Below are positions 50,637-64,000 of a stretch of DNA of 64,000 bases, one piece after another; within the stretch, counting starts at the first letter, position 1, and each line of letters starts with the position of its first letter. Origin of the DNA: Geobacillus zalihae NBRC 101842 (lineage in GTDB: Bacteria > Bacillota > Bacilli > Bacillales > Anoxybacillaceae); assembly GCF_001544135.1 (NCBI RefSeq), contig NZ_BCPV01000003.1:62001-126000 (forward strand). The letters run 5' to 3'. The notes beneath the pieces were generated by a model. That model saw only the letters and a program-made list of their open reading frames with translations, had not been told where the DNA came from and searched no databases. Made by a program: the position numbers and the translations under genes.

Positions 50637-51197
50637 ATGAATCCAGAACCATCCAAACTGTATACGTATGCCGATTATATTCAATGGGATGGGCGTTGGG
50701 AGCTTATTGATGGAAAAGCTTACAACATGAGCCCTTCACCAACGTGGGAGCATCAGTTTACCGTTATGGAACTATCGTTCGCATTTCGTTCGTACTTTCA
50801 AAATAAAGATTGCTACGTTGCCATTGCTCCGTTTGATGTTCGTCTCTCCGAAAACGATGACTACACATATGCAAAACATGTCGTTCAACCCGATATTTCT
50901 GTCATTTGCAATCGAAACAACTTAACATCAAACGGCTGTTTAGGCGCACCAACACTCATTGTCGAGGTTCTTTCTCCGTCTACAGCATTAAAAGATCGAA
51001 ATGAAAAATTTAAACTATACGAACAATTTGGTGTAAAAGAATATTGGATTGTTGACCCTTTGTATAAAACGATTGAAGTATTTGGGTTAGAAGATGGATT
51101 TTTTAAAAAAAGAGAAGCGTTTGGGGAAAATGAAACCATCATCTCTTTTCTATTTACCGATTTTTCTCTCGAGGCGAGGCGATTATTTTTTCAATAA
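50637..51197 (+). CDS. Uma2 family (DUF820) endonuclease-like protein
   Basis: 186-aa Uma2/DUF820 protein with PD-(D/E)xK nuclease fold residues: QPDISVIC (Asp), LIVEVLSPST (Glu), then KFKLYEQFGVKEYWIVDP. ATG 50637 follows GCGAGGGAG. Base composition is clearly AT-richer than the flanking core genes, a sign of recent transfer. No partner gene is adjacent. Such proteins are abundant in cyanobacteria and sporadic in Bacillaceae; their function is not settled. Confidence 0.88.
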   Translation: MNPEPSKLYTYADYIQWDGRWELIDGKAYNMSPSPTWEHQFTVMELSFAFRSYFQNKDCYVAIAPFDVRLSENDDYTYAKHVVQPDISVICNRNNLTSNGCLGAPTLIVEVLSPSTALKDRNEKFKLYEQFGVKEYWIVDPLYKTIEVFGLEDGFFKKREAFGENETIISFLFTDFSLEARRLFFQ

Positions 51198-51212
51198 AAA
51201 TATCCGTATGAC

Positions 51213-51765
51213 TTACACGTCAATGCTCTCATCCATGCCCAATCCCTGCAGAATCCTTCGCTGATCAGGGGTGGTCTCCCTAGCCTGCGTTGGATTTGCC
51301 CATCCGGCAGTTCCAACAGAACGATTCTCACATACCAAAACCATTGAAAAATCGCTTGTCCGGTTGGTCGGGTCCGTTTCCGGCCGCCGTACCGACCGAA
51401 ACGCTTTCCACGAGGCCGCGGTCATCATACGTAAAAGTAGCGCCGGCTCCGTTTCCTGTCGTGAAGTTTTGATTTTATTTCCGTTGGCATCATAGTCATT
51501 CGTGGTCACATCATGGAGCGGATCGACGGTTTTGATGAGTTTGCCGGTCGCATCATAAGAGTAGGTAAACTCTTGTGACTGGCCATCGCTTGTACGAATG
51601 ACTTTCGAAGTCATATTGTCATTCGCGTCATATTCATAGTTGACGGAAGTGCCGTTTGCTAACAACAGCTGTTTGAAGCGATCCGATAAATCATTGTTCC
51701 ACTCCAATTCGCTGTGGTTCCTTCAAAGCTGCTATTTACAACTGGGGTGTAGGTGGAAGAAACCT
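51213..51765 (-). pseudogene. YD/RHS-repeat protein fragment, frameshifted
   Basis: Two YD repeats are visible (NYEYDANDNMTSKVI, YSYDATGKLIKTVD, NDYDANGNKI). Near 51475 the frame shifts: the next frame continues TGNGAGATFTYDDRGLVESV, a further repeat. Upstream, near 51700, another frame (STYTPVVNSSFEGTTANWSG) precedes the repeats. No signal peptide, core or toxic tip is present, so this is a decayed internal piece. The upstream end abuts the IS200/IS605-like element. Confidence 0.75.
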
Positions 51766-51779
51766 GTGATTGGCTGCTT

Positions 51780-52185
51780 CATCCTATTTCGCGCAGGAGA
51801 CTCCCACTTCAACGACCAAAGGGAGTAAGTGGGAGAGGAATGCGCGTTCCCCTTTTCTTTTGTGTATGATATAATAAAGGCGTGGAGAAAACCGTTTAAT
51901 AAAGGCACTCCAATAACTGCTACTCGATGTATGGAGTTGGTTACAGGAAACGTTGTAACCGTAAAACATCGAGCGTAGATCCGTCTGTTGTGTGTGGAAG
52001 CCAAGTACTGCCAACAGACACACCGAGAGAATCGGTAACGATGCAGGCATGACCTGCGTCGTTGGGTAGTTGTCAACCTGCCCTGATGCAACCCCAAGTC
52101 AAGGAAGGAGGACGAAGTCCGCTTGTACTTCTGGGGAGTTGCAAGCCCCCACTTCAAGCGTTCGCGAAGTGGGGGTAGTTGACTA
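51780..52185 (+). mobile_element. ORF-less IS200/IS605-like element
   Basis: A left subterminal hairpin CTCCCACTT/AAGTGGGAG (51801-51835) and a right hairpin CCCCCACTTC/GAAGTGGGGG (52146-52175) share the CCCACTT core. The right end closes GGGGGTAGTTGAC, as in many IS605-type right ends. About 400 bp lie between without a transposase or TnpB/IscB gene. No target duplication is seen, as expected for this family. Exact borders are uncertain by about 15 bp. Confidence 0.7.
51876..52180 (+). ncRNA. Solitary omega/reRNA-like structured RNA
   Basis: After an extended -10 TGATATAAT (51867-51875) the plus strand folds into at least seven helices. They include CTACTCGATGT/ACATCGAGcgTAG (51920-51978), GGTTACA/TGTAACC (51939-51960), GTCTGTTG/CAACAGAC (51983-52019), CCGA/TCGG (52023-52035), AACGAtGCAGG/CCTGCgTCGTT (52037-52063), TGCAAC-CCC/GGGGa-GTTGCA (52087-52143) and the right-end hairpin. 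Density of pairing and position at the right end fit a TnpB-type guide RNA whose guide would start in the flank past 52181. No nuclease gene is attached. Confidence 0.55.
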
Positions 52186-52188
52186 AAG

Positions 52189-52303
52189 ATACACTGAATT
52201 TTACGGCCATTCGGAACAGACAAAGTTCGACATGTTTTTTCGTTTTCTTGTAGAAGCTTGCATGAGTAAAAGATTTGTCGTCAAAATGGAGAAAGAATCC
52301 TAG
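52189..52303 (+). pseudogene. Short C-terminal protein fragment, unidentified
   Basis: Directly after the element's right end a frame reads RYTEFYGHSEQTKFD then MFFRFLVEACMSKRFVVKM and stops at 52303. It has no start or ribosome site of its own and looks like the tail of a transposase-sized protein, but the family is not recognised. Confidence 0.35.
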
Positions 52304-52324
52304 TACTTCGGTGAACTTTCATCA

Positions 52325-52352
52325 AAAAGGGGCTTTTGCGTCAGCCCCTTTT
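52325..52352 (-). terminator. Terminator of the pyr operon
   Basis: AAAAGGGGCT and AGCCCCTTTTT pair around an eight-base loop just past the pyrE stop. Confidence 0.85.
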
Positions 52353-52366
52353 CCCTTGCGTTGATG

Positions 52367-52986
52367 TTAGTTCCCCCACTCCTCCGGATTCTCCCGCCAT
52401 TTTCGCAATGTCGCCAAGTCGTGCTCGCTGACGGCGCCAAGGCGGACGGCCGTTTCGATGAGGGTGTCGTAGTCGGTGAGCGTGTAGACAGGCAAATTCT
52501 CTGCCGCAAACGCCTGCTTCGCTTTGTCGAGCCCGTACGTGAAAATGGCGGCGACGCCCAGCACCTCACAGCCCGCTTCTTTCAAGGCACGGACGGCCGC
52601 AAGCGAGCTGCCGCCCGTCGAGATTAAGTCTTCGATGACGACGACGCGCTGACCCGGTTCGGCTTGGCCTTCGATTTGTTTTCCTTTGCCGTGCGCTTTC
52701 GCCTGGCTGCGGACGTAGCACATCGGCAGCCCGAGCCGTTCGCTCACCCAGGCGGCGTGCGGGATGCCGGCGGTTGCGGTGCCGGCGATGAGATCCGCTT
52801 CGGGAAACTGGGTGCGGATGAGCTCGGCGAGGCCGGCGGCGATCAGGCGGCGCACGTCGGGGTAAGCGAGCGTCAGGCGGTTGTCGCAGTAAATCGGCGA
52901 TTTCAAGCCCGAGGACCAGGTAAACGGTTCGTTCGGCTGCAGGGCGACCGCCCCGATTTCAAGCAATTTGGCGGCGATGTCGTGTT

Positions 52987-52990
<4 letters not shown>
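52367..52990 (-). CDS. pyrE: Orotate phosphoribosyltransferase
   Basis: Joins orotate and PRPP to OMP. 207 aa with [43 protein letters not shown] and the PRPP loop [17 protein letters not shown] 52990 overlaps the pyrF stop (ATGA) and has GGAGGAG upstream. Last gene of the operon. Confidence 0.97.
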
Positions 52991-55385
<2,395 letters not shown>

Positions 55386-55389
<4 letters not shown>

Positions 55390-58300
55390 GACCGCACCAG
55401 CCCTTCCGTCATCGCCGTTGTCGAGAACGTCATCGATTCGAGCACTTGCAGCATCGCCCTTGCCGTATCAAGCGACGTCAAGCATGGGATGCCGTTTTCG
55501 ACCGCTTCGCGGCGGATGCGGAAGCCGTCGCTTTCCGGCTGCTTCCCTTTCGTCAGCGTGTTGATGACGACTTGCGCCTTCCCTTGGCGGATGACATCTA
55601 AAATGTTCGGTGACGCCGAGTGGATTTTATTGACGACCGTCACCGGAATGCCGGCCGCTTTCAACGTTTCCGCCGTGCCGTTCGTCGCCAACAGCTGGTA
55701 GCCGATGTCGGCAAAGCGGCGCGCCAGCTCGACCGCTTCTTCTTTGTCTTTGTCGGCCACCGTCAACAGCACCGCCCCATGCGGCTGGATATGGATGCCC
55801 GAGGCGACAAGCCCCTTATAGAGCGCTTTTTCAAACGTCACGTCCTTGCCGATCACTTCGCCGGTCGATTTCATTTCCGGGCCGAGCGAAATGTCGACGT
55901 TGCGCAATTTCGCAAACGAGAACACCGGCACTTTCACGTACACGCCAGGGCGCACCGGGCAGACGCCCGTCTCATAGCCCATCTCGGCGAGCTTCGTCCC
56001 TAAAATGGCTTTCGTGGCGAGATTCGCCATCGGCACGCCGGTGATTTTGCTTAAAAACGGCACCGTGCGGCTTGAGCGCGGGTTCACTTCCAAGACGTAG
56101 ACATCGCTTCCCGAGACGACAAACTGAATGTTCAACAGCCCGACAATATGCAGCCCGCGCGCCAGTCGGATCGTGTAATCCGCGATCTTGTCGATCACTT
56201 CCGCGCTTAATGTCTGGGGCGGGTAGACGGCAATCGAATCGCCGGAATGGACGCCGGCCCGCTCGATATGTTCCATGATCCCGGGGATGACGACCGTCTC
56301 GCCGTCGGCGATGGCATCGACTTCGACTTCCTTGCCAGTGATGTAGCGGTCGACAAGCACTGGGTGCTGCGGATTGACGCGCACGGCGTGTTCCATGTAA
56401 TGAAGCAGCTCGCCGCGATTGTACACGATTTCCATCGCCCGGCCGCCGAGCACGTACGAAGGACGGACGAGCACCGGGTAGCCGATTTCTTCGGCGATGG
56501 CGACCGCTTCTTCGACCGAAACGGCGGTTTTGCCGGCCGGTTTGGGAATGCCGAGTTCCGAGAGCGCCTGTTCAAATTTGTCGCGGTCTTCGGCGCGGTC
56601 CAAATCCTCAAGCGTTGTCCCAAGCAAGCGGACGCCGCGCGCCTCGAGTTCCGCCGCCAAGTTGATGGCCGTCTGACCGCCGAATTGGACGATGACGCCG
56701 ATCGGCTGCTCGAGGTCGATGACATGCATCACGTCTTCGGCCGTCAGCGGTTCGAAATACAGTTTGTCCGACGTGCTGAAGTCGGTCGAGACCGTTTCCG
56801 GGTTGTTGTTGATGATGATCGCCTCATAGCCGGCCTGCTTAATGGCCCAGACGCAATGGACGGTCGCATAGTCAAATTCGATCCCTTGGCCGATGCGGAT
56901 CGGGCCGGAGCCAAGCACGATGACGCTCGGTTTTTCCGTCACGATCGATTCGTTTTCTTCCTCGTACGTGCTGTAGTAGTACGGCGTTTCCGACGTGAAT
57001 TCGGCTGCGCACGTATCGACCATTTTGTACACCGGCATGATGCCTCGTTGGCGGCGCAGCGCGTAAATGTCGCGCTCCGTTTTGTTCCATAACGCCGCTA
57101 TCGCCGCATCGGAGAAGCCGAGCCCCTTCGCTTTTTTTAACACGTCAAGGTCGCCCGGGTGGTTTTTCAAGACCGTTTCCATCTCAATAATGTTTTGAAT
57201 CTTATGCAGGAAAAAGCGGTCGATTTGGCTCCATTCATGCAGCGTCTCCACCGTCACCCCGCGGCGGAGCGCCTCGGCGATGTAAAAGAGCCGTTCATCG
57301 CCCGCCTTGCGGATCCGTTTTTCCATCACGTCGTCGGCGGCCGTTTTCGCCTCGTTCAATTCCAGATGATGCACCCCGATCTCGAGCGAACGAACGGCTT
57401 TTAACAGTGATTCTTCGAACGTCCGGCCGATCGCCATCACTTCGCCGGTTGCTTTCATTTGCGTGCCCAACTGGCGGTTCGCCGATTCAAATTTGTCAAA
57501 CGGAAAGCGCGGAATTTTCGTCACCACATAGTCGAGCGCCGGCTCGAAGCAGGCGTACGTTTTCCCGGTGACCGGGTTGATCATTTCGTCAAGCGTCAGC
57601 CCGACGGCGATTTTCGCCGCCAGTTTCGCGATCGGATACCCCGTCGCTTTTGACGCCAGCGCCGACGAGCGGCTGACGCGCGGGTTCACTTCAATGACGT
57701 AATAGCGGAAGCTGTCCGGGTCGAGCGCGAGCTGGACGTTGCAGCCGCCTTCGATGCCAAGGGCGCGGATGATTTTCAAGGACGCGTTCCGCAAAAGCTG
57801 ATATTCGCGGTCGCTTAACGTCTGGCTCGGGGCGACGACGATCGAATCACCCGTATGAATGCCGACCGGGTCGATGTTTTCCATGTTGCAGACGACGATC
57901 GCGTTGTCGTTGGCGTCGCGCATCACTTCGTATTCAATCTCCTTGTAGCCGGCGATGCTCCGCTCGAGCAAGCATTGATGCACCGGGCTCATCTTCAAGC
58001 CAGTTGACACAATCTCGACAAGCTCTTCTTCGTTCGTGCAAATGCCGCCGCCCGTGCCGCCGAGCGTGAACGCGGGGCGGACGATGACCGGATAGCCGAT
58101 TTGTTCGACAAACGCATACGCCTCTTCCAGGCTGTGAATAATCGCGCTTTCCGGCACCGGCTCGCCAAGCTCGTTCATGAGGGCGCGGAACTGTTCGCGG
58201 TCTTCCGCCTTTTCGATCGCCTCGAGCTTCGTGCCGAGAATTTCCACGCCGCACTCTTCAAGCACGCCGGCCTTGGCGAGCTCAACCGCCAAGTTGAGGC

Positions 58301-58583
58301 CCGTTTGGCCGCCAAGCGTCGGCAAAATCGCGTCCGGCCGCTCTTTGCGGATGATGCGGGCGACAAACTCAAGCGTCAGCGGCTCCATATAGACTTTATC
58401 GGCGATTTCCGTATCGGTCATGATCGTCGCCGGGTTTGAGTTCACCAGAATGACTTTGTATCCTTCTTCTTTTAGGGCTAAGCACGCTTGCGTCCCTGCG
58501 TAGTCGAACTCGGCCGCCTGGCCGATGACGATCGGCCCCGAGCCGATGACTAAAATCGTTTCAATGTCGCGGCGCTTAGGCAT
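55386..58583 (-). CDS. carB: Carbamoyl-phosphate synthase large chain (pyrimidine)
   Basis: Makes carbamoyl phosphate from glutamine-derived ammonia, bicarbonate and two ATP. 1065 aa with duplicated ATP-grasp halves ([19 protein letters not shown] and [19 protein letters not shown] starts) and a C-terminal MGS regulatory domain after about 935. ATG 58583 gives [11 protein letters not shown], 8 nt inside the carA end, with AAAGGAG. The B. subtilis equivalent is pyrAB; UMP feedback is expected. Confidence 0.97.
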
Positions 58584-59670
58584 GGATGACTTCTCCTTTC
58601 TTGTTGAACTGGCGGATGAGCGCCAAAAACTCGTCAAACAGCGGATTGGCATCTTCTGGCCCCGGCGACGCTTCCGGATGGTATTGCACCGTAAACGCCG
58701 GGAAATCGAGATGGCGCAGCCCTTCGACCGTGCCGTCATTTAAGGCGATATGCGTCACCTCAAGCCGGGTGCCAGAAAGCGACTCGTGCGTGACGGTATA
58801 GCCATGGTTTTGCGACGTGATGGCGACTTTGCCGGTGCGCAAGTCTTTGACCGGATGGTTCGAGCCGCGATGGCCGAATTTCATTTTCTCCGTATTCCCG
58901 CCGCACGCCAACGCGAACAGCTGATGGCCGAGGCAGATGCCAAAGAGCGGCACTTTGCCGAGAATCCCGCGGATCATCTCGATCGCTTCCGGCACGTCTT
59001 TCGGGTCGCCCGGTCCATTGGAAAGCATGACCCCATCCGGATGCCAGCCGAGCACCTCTTCAGCGGTGGCGTTGTACGGCAAGACGATGATATCGCAATG
59101 GCGCTTGTTCAGCTCGCGCAAAATGCCGTGCTTCATTCCAAAATCGATCAAGACCACGCGCTCGCCGCGCCCCGGGCTCGGGTAGGCGCTTTTCGTTGAG
59201 ACGCGCCGCACTTGGTCGCGCGGCCACTCCATCGCCCGCAGCTTGGCTGCTGCTTCCACCGGATCGACATCTAGCCCACAGATCATCCCTTTTAACGTTC
59301 CGTATTGGCGGATAAGGCGCGTCAGTTTGCGCGTGTCGATGCCGGAAAGGCCAGGGATGCCTTTTTCTTTCAAATACTCGTCCAACGTCAGTTCTCCGCG
59401 CCAGTTGGACGGCTTCACGCACGCTTCTTTGACGATGAACCCGTGCACATGCGGGCGGATCGCTTCAAAGTCGTCGCGGTTGATGCCGTAGTTGCCGATC
59501 AATGGATATGTCATCGTCACGATTTGCCCGCAATACGATGGATCGGTCAAAATTTCTTGGTATCCGGTCATGCCGGTGTTAAAGACGACTTCCCCGGTCG
59601 TCTCTTTCAAGCTGCCAAACGCTTCGCCGACAAAAAACGAACCATCTTCTAAAATCAGCTGCCGTTTCAT
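58576..59670 (-). CDS. carA: Carbamoyl-phosphate synthase small chain (pyrimidine)
   Basis: Glutaminase subunit feeding ammonia to CarB. 364 aa: N-terminal domain, then class I amidotransferase with [16 protein letters not shown] (catalytic Cys) and [11 protein letters not shown] (His, Glu). ATG 59670 follows AAAGGAAGGG at the pyrC end. The B. subtilis equivalent is pyrAA. Confidence 0.97.
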   Translation of the reverse strand: MKRQLILEDGSFFVGEAFGSLKETTGEVVFNTGMTGYQEILTDPSYCGQIVTMTYPLIGNYGINRDDFEAIRPHVHGFIVKEACVKPSNWRGELTLDEYLKEKGIPGLSGIDTRKLTRLIRQYGTLKGMICGLDVDPVEAAAKLRAMEWPRDQVRRVSTKSAYPSPGRGERVVLIDFGMKHGILRELNKRHCDIIVLPYNATAEEVLGWHPDGVMLSNGPGDPKDVPEAIEMIRGILGKVPLFGICLGHQLFALACGGNTEKMKFGHRGSNHPVKDLRTGKVAITSQNHGYTVTHESLSGTRLEVTHIALNDGTVEGLRHLDFPAFTVQYHPEASPGPEDANPLFDEFLALIRQFNKKGEVIHA

Positions 59671-59672
59671 CT

Positions 59673-62003
<2,331 letters not shown>

Positions 62004-62014
62004 TTTTTATTGAA

Positions 62015-63316
62015 TTAGGCGACGTGGTCGCTGCTTTTTTCTTCTTCAAATAAGTTTTCCGCCGCTTGCGGCCGCCCCGGCAGCACTAAATTGAGCAGGA
62101 CGCCGACAATCGCTGAGAGCGCCATTCCGGTGATTTGGAAGCTCTCGCTGATTTTGAGCACCGCTCCGCCGATGCCGATCACCAAAATGACCGAGGCGAT
62201 GACTAAGTTGCGCGTCTCGCCGAAATCAACGCGGCTGTCGACCAACATGCGCAAACCGGACGAGGCGATGATGCCGAACAGCAAGATCGAGACGCCGCCC
62301 ATGACCGGTGTCGGAATGGAGCTGATCAGCGCCGTCACTTTGCCGACAAAGCCGAACACGATGGCGATCACCGCGGCGCCGGCGAGCACATAGACGCTGT
62401 AGACACGCGTGATCGCGAGCACGCCGATGTTTTCCCCGTACGTCGTTTTCGGCGGCCCGCCGAGCAACGCGGAAATCATCGTCGCCGTTCCGTCACCTAA
62501 AATCGAGCGGTGCAACCCCGGCTTTTGGATGAGGTCGCGGCCGACGACTTTGCTTAAAACGAGCTGGTGGCCGATATGTTCCGACAAGGTGACGATGGCG
62601 ACCGGCACCATGAGCATCACAATCTCCGCGGTGATGCGCACCGGATAGTCAGCAAACGGGAGAAGGAAATCCGGCGACTCAAACCATTTCGCCGTCGCCA
62701 CCTTCGACAAGTCGACCAGTCCGACGGCGAGGGCGTAAACATAGCCGACGACAATGCCGACAAGCACCGGAACTAAGCTCAATATGCCGCGCGCCAGCAC
62801 CGAGCAAATGATCGTGGCCGCGAGCGTCACCAACGCAACGGAAAAGTGGAGCAGACTGTAGTTGCCGTCCGGGCCGTTCATCGCCATCCCGACCGCCGTG
62901 CCCGCTAAGCCGAGACCGATGACGATGATGACCGGACCGACGACAACGGGCGGCAACAGTTTCATCACCCAGCGATAGCCCGCTTTTTTAATGATGAGAG
63001 CAACAATGCCGTATACAAGCCCGGCAAGGAAGCTGCCGATCATGGCCGCCCCCGGGCCGCCGGCCGTTTTCGCCGCGATGATCGGCGCGATGTAGGCAAA
63101 CGATGAGCCAAGGTACGCCGGCACTTGCCATTTCGTGATGAGCAAAAACGCGAGCGTCCCAAGCCCGCTCGTGAGCAAGGCGATTGACGGATCTAAGCCG
63201 ACCAAATACGGCACCAAAATCGTTGCCCCGAACATGGCGAACAAATGCTGCAAGCTTAACGTCACCCATTGCCCGGCCGTCGGGCGGTCTTGAATATCCA
63301 ATATCGGTTTGTTCAC
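62015..63316 (-). CDS. pyrP: Uracil permease
   Basis: 433-aa NCS2-family transporter for uracil, with about 12-14 membrane segments and conserved FAMFGATILVPYL, AYLGSSFAYI, LSEHIGHQLVLSKVVG, GGPPKTTYGENIGVLAITR. GTG 63316 follows GAAAGGAG by nine bases; the upstream TTG lies before that site. Between two attenuators. Confidence 0.96.
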   Translation of the reverse strand: MNKPILDIQDRPTAGQWVTLSLQHLFAMFGATILVPYLVGLDPSIALLTSGLGTLAFLLITKWQVPAYLGSSFAYIAPIIAAKTAGGPGAAMIGSFLAGLVYGIVALIIKKAGYRWVMKLLPPVVVGPVIIVIGLGLAGTAVGMAMNGPDGNYSLLHFSVALVTLAATIICSVLARGILSLVPVLVGIVVGYVYALAVGLVDLSKVATAKWFESPDFLLPFADYPVRITAEIVMLMVPVAIVTLSEHIGHQLVLSKVVGRDLIQKPGLHRSILGDGTATMISALLGGPPKTTYGENIGVLAITRVYSVYVLAGAAVIAIVFGFVGKVTALISSIPTPVMGGVSILLFGIIASSGLRMLVDSRVDFGETRNLVIASVILVIGIGGAVLKISESFQITGMALSAIVGVLLNLVLPGRPQAAENLFEEEKSSDHVA

Positions 63317-63366
63317 TTTCCGCCACTCCTTTCGCAATATAAGCGAATGTATCTTCTAGTGTGCAC

Positions 63367-63465
63367 AAAAAAACCCTCTTGGCCCGCGAAGGCACAAAGA
63401 GGGTGCAGAAACAGCCGAAACCATTCCGCCCCTTTTGCAGCCTCGCGGGACTGCGCTTAAAAGGG
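63367..63465 (-). promoter_or_regulatory. PyrR attenuator before pyrP
   Basis: CCCTTTTAAGCGC / GCAAAAGGG encloses AGTCCCGCGAGGCT (63430-63465), the same loop core as the pyrB copy. The terminator ACCCTCTT/AAGAGGGT with seven T follows (63367-63404). Confidence 0.88.
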
Positions 63466-63473
63466 AGCCTGCT

Positions 63474-64000
<527 letters not shown>

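Noticed and set aside
51780-52185. CRISPR array or tRNA cluster as an explanation of the repeats and hairpins
   Set aside because: No regularly spaced direct repeats are present and no cloverleaf with CCA-type end fits; the two end hairpins match IS200/IS605 architecture better.
51732-52223. A 163-codon minus-strand frame spanning the IS605-like element
   Set aside because: It crosses both element borders and all the RNA helices, has no motif and no ribosome site; it is open by chance.

Overview
The window reads as a chromosomal segment of a spore-forming, moderately GC-rich Bacillaceae bacterium, most likely Geobacillus or a close thermophilic relative. The evidence is the Bacillus subtilis-like gene order over more than 60 genes, a SpoVM sporulation peptide, PyrR, FapR and apparent CcpA control sites, and proteins very close to the B. 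subtilis ones but richer in Arg, Ala and Glu. Nothing was searched; all names come from recognising protein motifs and gene order. Almost every gene lies on the minus strand, so transcription runs from high to low coordinates; only rpmB, rqcH and the Uma2-type gene are on the plus strand.

Right to left: pyrR (cut by the window edge), pyrP, pyrB, pyrC, carA, carB, pyrK, pyrD, pyrF and pyrE form the pyrimidine operon (about 64.0-52.3 kb), with PyrR attenuators before pyrP and pyrB. A small accessory island (50.4-52.35 kb) follows. It holds an AT-richer Uma2-family gene, a frameshifted YD/RHS-repeat remnant, and an ORF-less IS200/IS605-like element with subterminal hairpins at both ends and about 270 nt of highly structured, promoter-preceded sequence that looks like a solitary omega/reRNA.

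Next come rqcH, the calcium ATPase yloB, and the remA-gmk-rpoZ-coaBC-priA-def-fmt-rsmB-rlmN-prpC-prkC-rsgA-rpe-thiN run (48.6-31 kb), joining guanylate supply, RNA polymerase, CoA synthesis, replication restart, N-terminal formylation and deformylation, rRNA methylation and a Ser/Thr kinase/phosphatase pair. spoVM and rpmB are convergent at 30.8 kb. Then yloU-fakA, sdaAB-sdaAA-recG, the FapR-controlled fapR-plsX-fabD-fabG set with acpP, and rnc-smc-ftsY lead to ylxM-ffh (protein targeting).

The left third carries rpsP-khpA-ylqD-rimM-trmD, rplS with an L19-type leader, lepB, rbgA, rnhB, a translationally coupled ylqG-ylqH pair (FliK-like and solo FlhB-C-like), sucC-sucD behind a candidate cre site, dprA, topA and the start of xerC. 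trmFO, which lies between topA and xerC in B. subtilis, is not present there. Genes are tightly packed, with many ATGA-type overlaps and several intrinsic terminators that begin inside the last codons of the gene.
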